Under the pieces are notes generated by a model, which was not told where the DNA came from, did not search any database, and was given only the letters and a program-made list of their open reading frames with translations. This document shows positions 1 to 4,998 of a DNA stretch of 10,115 nucleotides, in pieces; positions within the stretch are counted from its first letter, which is position 1, and each line of letters begins with the position of its first letter. The stretch spans positions 1 through 10,115 of the forward strand of contig CAAEUM010000047.1 in assembly GCA_900759225.1 (NCBI GenBank), written 5' to 3'. A program made the position numbers and the translations under genes. The DNA is from Lachnospiraceae bacterium. Its GTDB lineage: Bacteria > Bacillota > Clostridia > Lachnospirales > Lachnospiraceae.

Positions 1-66
1 TCGCCTGCCTATGAACAGCTTCGCCGGGAGCTGTTCCCTACTGGACAGAATCTCCGGGAGGTTTAA
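1..66 (+). CDS. 3' end of an unidentified protein gene (partial, cut by window edge)
   Basis: Frame 1 is open from the first base to a TAA at 64-66 and encodes a 21-residue tail, SPAYEQLRRELFPTGQNLREV. The codons resemble those of the other genes and the stop is followed by a hairpin (82-99) and a strong terminator (150-202), as expected for a gene end. The tail is polar and helix-like and I do not recognise its family. It converges on the methyltransferase gene, with the terminator between them. With only 66 bases visible, a chance open frame cannot be excluded. Confidence 0.4.
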   Translation, partial: SPAYEQLRRELFPTGQNLREV

Positions 67-81
67 CCTGTAAAACGGACA

Positions 82-99
82 TGTCGCCTGACGGCGACA
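82..99. other. Perfect 7-bp hairpin with tetraloop downstream of the partial gene
   Basis: TGTCGCC (82-88), loop TGAC, GGCGACA (93-99) form a perfect GC-rich stem 15 bases after the stop of the partial gene. No T-run follows on either strand, so alone it is not a convincing intrinsic terminator. It may protect the mRNA 3' end or cause pausing ahead of the stronger terminator at 150-202. Confidence 0.4.
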
Positions 100-149
100 C
101 CACTAATTGTGAAGATCGATCGCTGAGATCGCTGCGGGACTTTCACAGC

Positions 150-202
150 AAAAAAATGGAGATGCAAAATCCCTTTGGGATTTACAGCATCTCCATTTTT
201 TT
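150..202. terminator. Strong bidirectional intrinsic terminator between convergent genes
   Basis: A run of seven A and TGGAGATGC (150-165) pairs perfectly with GCATCTCCA and seven T (187-202). The interior contains a second perfect stem, AAATCCC (167-173) with GGGATTT (177-183). The T-run lies 3' of the stem on the plus strand, and the A-run gives a T-run on the minus strand, so it can stop both the rightward partial gene and the leftward methyltransferase. The methyltransferase stop codon (201-203) overlaps its edge. Confidence 0.9.
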
Positions 203-1307
203 ATTTCCTGCTCTTCCTGTAGGCATCCCGAATAGAAGCAATGGATACAAGCTGGCCGTCACGCCTTACATACCAGTAGTCAAAGCCGTTCAGACGTTTT
301 GCCTTCACCCTGCGGGCAGCAGCTGCACAGGAATGCATATCAAATACCTGTCCATGATACAAAAGCTTCCCATCCTCACAGAGGGTAGCTACCTGTACCC
401 CGTCCCGAAAGGAAAACCACTCTCCCACCTGAAAATAACCATTCTCGATCATCTCCGGGACTGTAACACGCAAAGGCTTCTCATCAAATACAGCCCTGGC
501 AATATCCGTATCCTCAAACTGTACTGCCTCCAGCCGCCTGGCGCCATACTCGCAGTAGGTTTTATCCCGCTCTATCATAATATAATCCCGGCCCAGCTTC
601 TTTGCAGCAGCTCCGGTGGTCATTGTGCCTCCAAAGGGGTCAAGCACCGTATCCCCCATTTTAGAGGATATGGCAATGATCCGCTCCAAAAGCTCCTGAG
701 GCTTCTGTGTACTGTGAAGCTTCTCTCCCCTCTCATCCTTAAGGCGCTCATTTCCTGCACAGACGGAAAAACGCCACACAGAGCCCATCTGCTTGCGCAC
801 ACCTTTTTCATACTCCGCCTGGCTTACTGTATCCACGTTCAGCTCTTTTGCAGTCTTATAATTAAAAGTGTACTTTGCCTTTCTGTCCTTGGCTGCCCAG
901 ATCAGAGTTTCATGGCTGTTGTTAAGCCTTGTTCCCATAAAATTAGGCGTAGGATTTTTCTTATGCCAGACTACATCATTAATCAGCCAGAAGCCTGTCT
1001 GCTGCATGATCGCACCTATCGTATAGATGCACTGCATCCCTCCGATCACCCAGATCGAACCATTGGGCTTTAAAATCCGGTAACAGGCCTTAAGCCAGCT
1101 TTTTGTAAAGTCCTCATACGCCTCAAGGGATTCAAACTGATCCCATTCATCATCACAGCCCCGGAACGCAGTTCCTTCAACCCGGGTAAGGACGCCATCA
1201 ACCCGCATCCAGTATGGGGGATCGGCAAAAATCAGGTCAACACTGTTTTCTTCCATCTTATTCATTTCTTCCACTGAGTTGCCATTAATAATTACATTTT
1301 TTTGCAT
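201..1307 (-). CDS. CcrM/HinfI-like beta-class adenine-specific DNA methyltransferase with C-terminal RAMA domain
   Basis: The 368-aa protein transfers a methyl group from AdoMet to adenine N6 in DNA. The catalytic motif IV, DPPY, is at residues 29-32, and the AdoMet-binding motif I region (DPFGGTMTTG, 223-232) lies C-terminal to it, which is the beta-class order. The stretches DDEWDQFES, FWLINDVVWHKKNP and HSTQKPQELLERI closely match Caulobacter CcrM and M.HinfI, which methylate GANTC. Residues about 280-366 (ending near LNGFDYWYV) resemble the RAMA domain found at the C-terminus of CcrM. One oddity is that motif I, normally FxGxG, reads F-G-G-T-M, with Met replacing the second Gly. No restriction gene is adjacent, so it looks like an orphan methylase. 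The start is backed by GAGGGAG about 5 bases upstream. It lies 80 bp after a phosphofructokinase gene and may share its transcript. Family call is firm; GANTC specificity is inferred. Confidence 0.92.
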   Translation of the reverse strand: MQKNVIINGNSVEEMNKMEENSVDLIFADPPYWMRVDGVLTRVEGTAFRGCDDEWDQFESLEAYEDFTKSWLKACYRILKPNGSIWVIGGMQCIYTIGAIMQQTGFWLINDVVWHKKNPTPNFMGTRLNNSHETLIWAAKDRKAKYTFNYKTAKELNVDTVSQAEYEKGVRKQMGSVWRFSVCAGNERLKDERGEKLHSTQKPQELLERIIAISSKMGDTVLDPFGGTMTTGAAAKKLGRDYIMIERDKTYCEYGARRLEAVQFEDTDIARAVFDEKPLRVTVPEMIENGYFQVGEWFSFRDGVQVATLCEDGKLLYHGQVFDMHSCAAAARRVKAKRLNGFDYWYVRRDGQLVSIASIRDAYRKSRK

Positions 1308-1363
1308 AGATTCTCCCTCGTCTGTCTGTTGTATCCATCCTCCACAAAGCTGGCAGCGGCCTG

Positions 1364-1387
1364 GATAAAAACGGCGTCATTTTTATC
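1364..1387. other. AT-rich 8-bp inverted repeat between phosphofructokinase and methyltransferase
   Basis: GATAAAAA (1364-1371) and TTTTTATC (1380-1387) are perfect inverted repeats around CGGCGTCA, directly after the phosphofructokinase stop codon. The stem is almost all A-T and no separate T-run follows, so it would be at most a leaky terminator. The remainder of the 80-bp gap shows no convincing promoter, which favours cotranscription of the methyltransferase. Confidence 0.3.
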
Positions 1388-2638
1388 TTACTTTTCTTTC
1401 ACCTTATCTGTATAATACAGATGCCTTGGAAGGCCGTCTGTCATAATGGGGGTAAGCTCCGCCTGGATAAGAGGTTTTACATAATTTACAAATTCCTCGG
1501 TTACATAATCCCCTTCCTCATTAATCCATTCCCTCGGAACCTTCTTTTCCACATTTGCCACCTTATGTACATCATAAATATCCGTCACGCAGATATAGGG
1601 GTCATCGGAAACACGCTTTAAAATGACCATCTTTCCTGTCTCACCCTCAAAAGCCTCCTTTACAGCAGCTCCGCCTACCTGATAGGCCTCTGTGATATCC
1701 ACCCGGGATACAATATGGGATGCACATCTTTGAAGGGAATTAAATTCAATGGCCCTTGTCTTGCATCCCACCTCACGGTTAATCTTCTCCGCCAGGTAAC
1801 GGCCCGTTCCTGTCAGCTGCTTGTGCCCAAAGGCATCCACAAATTCGATCCCTTCCGTAAGCTCACATACATAGCGGCCGTCTGCCAGCTTTACGCCCTC
1901 TGACACAGCAACTACAACCGATTTCTTTGTTTCATGAAGCTCTGCAACCTTTTCCATAAACCGGTCTACATCAAAGGTCACCTCCGGCATGAAGATCATA
2001 TCCGGGCCAGGGCAGTCCTCACATTTTGCCAGGGCAGCCGCACCTGTAAGCCATCCTGCATTCCGCCCCATAATTTCCAGGATCGTCACATTCTGCTGGT
2101 CGTACACAAGGCCGTCCCTGATCACCTCTTTTGTAATGGCGCCGATATATTTTGCCGCACTTCCAAAACCAGGCGTATGGTCTGTTGCCGCCAGGTCATT
2201 ATCAATGGTTTTTGGAACTCCCATAAAACGGATCTGGCTTCCATTGAGCAATGCATAATCAGAAAGCTTTTTAATGGTGTCCATGGAATCATTACCGCCG
2301 ATATAGAAAAAATATTCAATCTCCAGCTTGTCCAGGATTGCGAAAATCCTGTCATAAATCTCCCTGTCCTGGCAAATATCCGGAAGCTTATAGCGGCAGG
2401 AACCCAGATAAGCAGAAGGCGTACGTTTTAAAAGCTCAATATCAAGGTCAGACGTAATATGGTCTGACAGATCCACATACCGCTCCTTCAAAAGTCCCTG
2501 AATGCCGTGGAGCATACCGAAAACCTTCTTTGCCCCTCTGTCCTTGGCTGTCTTGTAAACTCCGGCAAGGCTGGAATTAATAACCGCCGTAGGCCCTCCT
2601 GACTGCCCTACAATTACATTTCCCTTTACCTCTGTCAT
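1388..2638 (-). CDS. pfp: PPi-type 6-phosphofructokinase (diphosphate--fructose-6-phosphate 1-phosphotransferase), copy 1
   Basis: The 416-aa cytoplasmic glycolytic enzyme phosphorylates fructose 6-phosphate to fructose 1,6-bisphosphate. The phosphate-donor loop GQSGGPTAVIN is at 11-21, GGNDS at 114-118, the catalytic PKTIDND at 142-148 (base Asp146) and the sugar-binding MGRNAGW at 190-196. In ATP enzymes such as E. coli PfkA the donor-discriminating positions are Gly104 and Gly124; here they are Asp117 and Lys143, the classic PPi signature, so the reaction should be reversible and PPi-driven. The residue before Asp117 is Asn rather than the Asp of PfkA. Length fits the longer PPi-type clade rather than the 320-aa PfkA type. 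An excellent SD (AAGGGAGGT) lies 6 bases before the ATG, behind an extended -10 promoter. A close paralogue lies at 8074-9312. The donor (PPi versus ATP) is inferred from signature residues. Confidence 0.93.
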   Translation of the reverse strand: MTEVKGNVIVGQSGGPTAVINSSLAGVYKTAKDRGAKKVFGMLHGIQGLLKERYVDLSDHITSDLDIELLKRTPSAYLGSCRYKLPDICQDREIYDRIFAILDKLEIEYFFYIGGNDSMDTIKKLSDYALLNGSQIRFMGVPKTIDNDLAATDHTPGFGSAAKYIGAITKEVIRDGLVYDQQNVTILEIMGRNAGWLTGAAALAKCEDCPGPDMIFMPEVTFDVDRFMEKVAELHETKKSVVVAVSEGVKLADGRYVCELTEGIEFVDAFGHKQLTGTGRYLAEKINREVGCKTRAIEFNSLQRCASHIVSRVDITEAYQVGGAAVKEAFEGETGKMVILKRVSDDPYICVTDIYDVHKVANVEKKVPREWINEEGDYVTEEFVNYVKPLIQAELTPIMTDGLPRHLYYTDKVKEK

Positions 2639-2658
2639 ACAGATACCTCCCTTTATGG

Positions 2659-2681
2659 GCGTCCCGCAAAATGCAGGATGC
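2659..2681 (-). other. Leader hairpin between promoter and SD of the first phosphofructokinase
   Basis: On the minus strand GCATCCTGCA and TGCGGGACGC, separated by TTT, pair over ten positions with one mismatch and one G-U. It sits in the short 5' UTR, about seven bases before the SD. It could stabilise the mRNA or modulate translation; no known riboswitch fold is recognised. Confidence 0.35.
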
Positions 2682-2684
2682 GTT

Positions 2685-2704
2685 CATGGTATGATTATAC
2701 CATG
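2685..2704. promoter_or_regulatory. Perfect 20-bp palindrome overlapping the -10 of the phosphofructokinase promoter (candidate operator)
   Basis: CATGGTAT (2685-2692), spacer GATT, ATACCATG (2697-2704) form a perfect 8+8 inverted repeat. It covers the whole -10 hexamer (2694-2699), the placement expected of a repressor operator. The binding protein is not known and nothing in the window points to one. Confidence 0.5.
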
Positions 2705-2722
2705 CTTTCCTGCGCCTATCAC
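2694..2722 (-). promoter_or_regulatory. Promoter of the first phosphofructokinase gene
   Basis: On the minus strand, TATAAT (2694-2699) is preceded by TGG, giving an extended -10, and by GTGATA (2717-2722) as a weak -35 with a 17-bp spacer. The predicted start is about 2687, giving a leader of roughly 50 bases before the ATG at 2638. Confidence 0.7.
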
Positions 2723-2763
2723 CTGATTTTCCCAAAAAATACACAGAAAGATTTTACAGGATT

Positions 2764-3366
2764 TTACATAAGATGCTTCACATCGCCAAATTCCAGAGCC
2801 TTAAATTTCTTTATTTCCCTCTCATATTCCAGCGTGGTAATGCTGGCATTTCCCGCCATCAGGCTTCCTGCAAGCTGCGGCTCCTGTAAAGCCTGGGCCA
2901 TAAGCACAGCCAGGGTGCCTCCATGGGTCACGATGGCTGCATCCTCCTTTAAGCCCGCAAGCATCCTCAGCCAGGCTGCCTGGCAGCGCCGCTCCACGTC
3001 CCTTCTGGTCTCACCGCCGGGAGGAGCCGTAAGACCCGGCTCCTGCCACCAGGCTTCATACAATTCCCTGTCATGCTCCAGGATCTCTTTCATGGTGCGG
3101 CCTTCCCAGCTTCCATATCCCAGCTCTGCAAGCTGAAACACTGTAAGAAGAGGCACCTGCTGCCGCTCTGCCACAGCCCGGGCTGTTTCATAGGCCCGCT
3201 TCTGAGGGCTGGAAAAAACCCGGCTTACCGGACGGCTATCCATTGCCTCTGCCAGGCTGAGAGCCTGCTTTCTCCCTGTTTCATTTAGTGGAACATCCTG
3301 ACGTCCCTGGATCTTCCCTGACAAATTCCAGTCTGTCTGCCCATGGCGTATCAAGTAAAGCTTCAT
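2764..3366 (-). CDS. Histidine phosphatase family protein (phosphoglycerate mutase-like / alpha-ribazole phosphatase-like)
   Basis: The 200-aa cytoplasmic protein belongs to the histidine phosphatase superfamily, which works through a phosphohistidine intermediate. LIRHG at 5-9 supplies Arg7 and the nucleophile His8; SSPQKRAYETA at 52-62 supplies the second Arg (Arg57); Glu81 in LAELGYGSWEG is the proton donor; THGG at 147-150 supplies the second catalytic His148. The PGGET segment (116-120) resembles the PGGES of CobC-like phosphatases. The short length and layout fit the phosphatase branch better than cofactor-dependent glycolytic mutase, but substrate cannot be read from sequence. GGGAG lies 8 bases before the ATG. 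It is 14 bp downstream of the sigma-like gene, so the two form an operon. No clear terminator follows in the 125 bp before the next gene. Confidence 0.9.
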   Translation of the reverse strand: MKLYLIRHGQTDWNLSGKIQGRQDVPLNETGRKQALSLAEAMDSRPVSRVFSSPQKRAYETARAVAERQQVPLLTVFQLAELGYGSWEGRTMKEILEHDRELYEAWWQEPGLTAPPGGETRRDVERRCQAAWLRMLAGLKEDAAIVTHGGTLAVLMAQALQEPQLAGSLMAGNASITTLEYEREIKKFKALEFGDVKHLM

Positions 3367-3380
3367 ATGCCCCGCTCCCG

Positions 3381-3971
3381 TTACTCCTCCAGGCTCCAGC
3401 CATCCTTGATCGGATCAGAGAAATCCTCCCCCGAAAACTCCTCCTCCGTCACCTGGCCTTCCCCGTTCACTGTCAGAGCATCCAAAGCCAGCTTCATGAT
3501 GTCCTTGATCTCATCCTCTGTCATCTTCATCTTTACAGCCAGCTCTTCCACCATAGCCTCTCGCCCCAGCTCCTTTGCCATCATCTGAGACACGGTCTGC
3601 AGCACATTCACCCGGGCCGCCATGTTCTCCTCAATCTTATTCTCCGTCTCCTGCTCCTCTAAAGCCAGCTTGATCGCCTCTTCAATACGGCGCTTTAAAA
3701 GCTCCCTCCATTCCTCACTGCCATCATATTCAACTGCAGCCAGCATCAGGGCTGTATTTGCCTCCTGGACAATATCCTGAAGGGGAAGCTCCCTTCCCTC
3801 ATAGGCCTTTGCAAACTCCAGGGCAGCAGCAAGATTTCCCTCTACCAGGCGCTTTCTTGCCTGGCTGTCGCCTGCTGCGGTACATTCCAGGAGCCTTTCC
3901 TCCTCCCCAGCCCCAAAGGGCGGTACTGCCTTCAGTTCTTCCAGATACATTTCATAAAAATTTGCTTCCAT
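3381..3971 (-). CDS. Sigma-70-like protein lacking region 4 and the promoter-melting residues (degenerate sigma factor)
   Basis: The 196-aa protein aligns along its length with the middle of primary sigma factors. Residues 5-35 match region 1.2; 36-82 match regions 2.1-2.2, including LPLQDIVQEANTALM, where Asp66, Gln69 and Glu70 occupy positions used by sigma-70 to bind the beta' clamp. Residues 83-104 stand where regions 2.3-2.4 should be, but the aromatic YATWWIRQAI-type motif is replaced by charged residues (EEWRELLKRRIEEAI). Residues 118-165 match region 3, including KELGREAMVEELAVKMKM. An acidic tail ends near the equivalent of region 3.2; region 4 (-35 recognition) is absent. It probably can touch RNA polymerase core but should not recognise or open standard promoters. 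AGGAAGG lies about 5 bases before the ATG. It heads an operon with the phosphatase and is divergent from a LysR regulator. Relationship to sigma factors is clear; function is unknown. Confidence 0.8.
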   Translation of the reverse strand: MEANFYEMYLEELKAVPPFGAGEEERLLECTAAGDSQARKRLVEGNLAAALEFAKAYEGRELPLQDIVQEANTALMLAAVEYDGSEEWRELLKRRIEEAIKLALEEQETENKIEENMAARVNVLQTVSQMMAKELGREAMVEELAVKMKMTEDEIKDIMKLALDALTVNGEGQVTEEEFSGEDFSDPIKDGWSLEE

Positions 3972-3993
3972 TGTACCTTCCTCTCTCAGGTTC

Positions 3994-4021
3994 CGTATAC
4001 AGGCACCTTCCTTTGTATACG
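3994..4021. promoter_or_regulatory. CGTATAC inverted repeat in the leader of the sigma-like operon
   Basis: CGTATAC (3994-4000) and GTATACG (4015-4021) are 7-bp inverted repeats with a 14-bp spacer. They run from about the predicted transcription start into the leader of the leftward operon. Each arm contains the self-complementary GTATAC. This could be an operator or an mRNA hairpin with a long loop. Confidence 0.35.
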
Positions 4022-4025
4022 ATTT

Positions 4026-4055
4026 ATTCTACCACAGTGCCTCCCAAAATGCAAA
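4026..4055 (-). promoter_or_regulatory. Probable promoter of the sigma-like/phosphatase operon
   Basis: On the minus strand TAGAAT (4026-4031) is a 5/6 match to the -10. The -35 is weak: TTGCAT (4049-4054) at 17 bp or TTTGCA (4050-4055) at 18 bp. A weak -35 is compatible with activator dependence, and it stands back to back with the promoter of the LysR gene. Confidence 0.5.
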
Positions 4056-4065
4056 ACCAAACCTC

Positions 4066-4094
4066 TTTACACGCCCTCCAGGCCATGATAAAAT
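4066..4094 (+). promoter_or_regulatory. Promoter of the LysR-type regulator gene
   Basis: TTTACA (4066-4071, 5/6 match to -35), a 17-bp spacer and TAAAAT (4089-4094, 5/6 match to -10) predict a start near 4101 and a leader of about 20 bases. An imperfectly LysR-box-like repeat, ATAAA-N10-TTTAT (4088-4107), overlaps the -10 and start; such positions suit autorepression, but this assignment is weak. Confidence 0.65.
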
Positions 4095-4122
4095 AGACTT
4101 AGTTTATAAGGAGGACTTAATA

Positions 4123-4998
4123 ATGGATATTAATTATGAATTATATAAAGTCTTTTATCATGTGGCTGTAACGCTCAGCTTTTCGGAAGCTTCCAAGCAG
4201 CTGTTTATTTCCCAGTCAGCCGTAAGCCAGTCCATCAAAACCCTGGAAAAAAAGCTGAACCAGCCCCTGTTTATCCGCAGTACAAAAAAGGTACAGCTGA
4301 CTCCGGAGGGCGAGATCCTGCTCCGTCATATAGAACCGGCCATGAACCTGATCCAAAAAGGAGAAAATCAGCTTTTAGAGGCCCATACTCTAAACGGCGG
4401 CCAGCTTCGCATCGGGGCCAGCGATACCATCTGCCGCTATTACCTGGTTCCCTATTTAAAACGCTTCCATCAGGAATATCCAAACATTCATATTAAAGTG
4501 ACAAACCAGACCTCCATTGAATGTGCCAAATTCCTGGATAACGGCCAGGTGGATTTCATTGTCACCAACTACCCCAACTCCGCTCTTTCGGGGAATCTTT
4601 CCACCCGTGTGATCAATGAATTCCATGACGTCTTTGTTGCCAATCCCCAGGCCTTTGATCTGGCAAACCGCCGCTTAACGCTGGCAGAGCTTTTGGAATA
4701 TCCGATCATGATGCTGGACCGGAAAAGCACAACCAGCGAATTTCTCCATCAGATCTTCCAGAAAAGCCAGCTGGACCTTGTGCCGGAAATTGAGCTTTCC
4801 AGCAATGACCTTCTGATCGACCTGGCCCGCATTGGCCTTGGAATTGCTTTTGTACCTGATTTCTGTATTCCGGAGCATGATGACAGCCTGTTTGTTTTAA
4901 ACCTGGCAAGGCAGCTTCCAAGCCGCCAGATGGTTGTAGCCTGCAACGATTCCCTGCCGGTTTCCCAGGCTGCAAAGCAGTTTATGGACATGCTGTAA
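4123..4998 (+). CDS. LysR-family transcriptional regulator
   Basis: The 291-aa DNA-binding regulator has the usual family length. The N-terminal winged helix-turn-helix covers about residues 5-60, with the characteristic FSEASKQLFISQSAVSQSIK followed by LEKKLNQPLFIRS. A linker helix (about 62-90) leads to the periplasmic-binding-protein-like effector domain (about 94-291; GGQLRIGASDT at the start, GLGIAFVPDF near the second lobe). The ligand is not predictable. AAGGAGG lies 8 bases before the ATG. It is divergent from the sigma-like/phosphatase operon with only 151 bp between start codons, the usual arrangement for a LysR regulator controlling its neighbour and itself. Its 3' end overlaps the 3' end of the helicase gene on the other strand by 17 bp. 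Confidence 0.95.
   Translation: MDINYELYKVFYHVAVTLSFSEASKQLFISQSAVSQSIKTLEKKLNQPLFIRSTKKVQLTPEGEILLRHIEPAMNLIQKGENQLLEAHTLNGGQLRIGASDTICRYYLVPYLKRFHQEYPNIHIKVTNQTSIECAKFLDNGQVDFIVTNYPNSALSGNLSTRVINEFHDVFVANPQAFDLANRRLTLAELLEYPIMMLDRKSTTSEFLHQIFQKSQLDLVPEIELSSNDLLIDLARIGLGIAFVPDFCIPEHDDSLFVLNLARQLPSRQMVVACNDSLPVSQAAKQFMDML

Noticed and set aside
81..1073. Long rightward open frame (330 codons) opposite the methyltransferase gene
   Set aside because: It is antisense to a strongly supported CcrM-like gene, has no SD, crosses the terminator at 150-202 and encodes no recognisable domain.
1934..2431. Rightward open frame opposite the first phosphofructokinase
   Set aside because: Antisense shadow of conserved phosphofructokinase codons; Cys/His-rich low-likelihood composition, no SD and no family resemblance.
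1388..2638. ATP-dependent PfkA-type phosphofructokinase
   Set aside because: The donor-site Gly residues of ATP enzymes are replaced by Asp117 and Lys143, the PPi-type signature, and the protein is about 95 residues longer than PfkA.
2639..2763. Terminator for the phosphatase operon before the phosphofructokinase promoter
   Set aside because: The only notable feature beyond the promoter is a GATTTTACA tandem repeat around 2750-2768; no stem with T-run is found on the minus strand.
3381..3971. Functional alternative sigma factor
   Set aside because: Region 4 and the aromatic region 2.3-2.4 residues needed for -35 recognition and promoter melting are absent.
3758..4096. Rightward open frame opposite the sigma-like gene
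   Set aside because: It is Pro-rich antisense translation and crosses the divergent promoter region; the leftward frame has sigma homology and a good SD.
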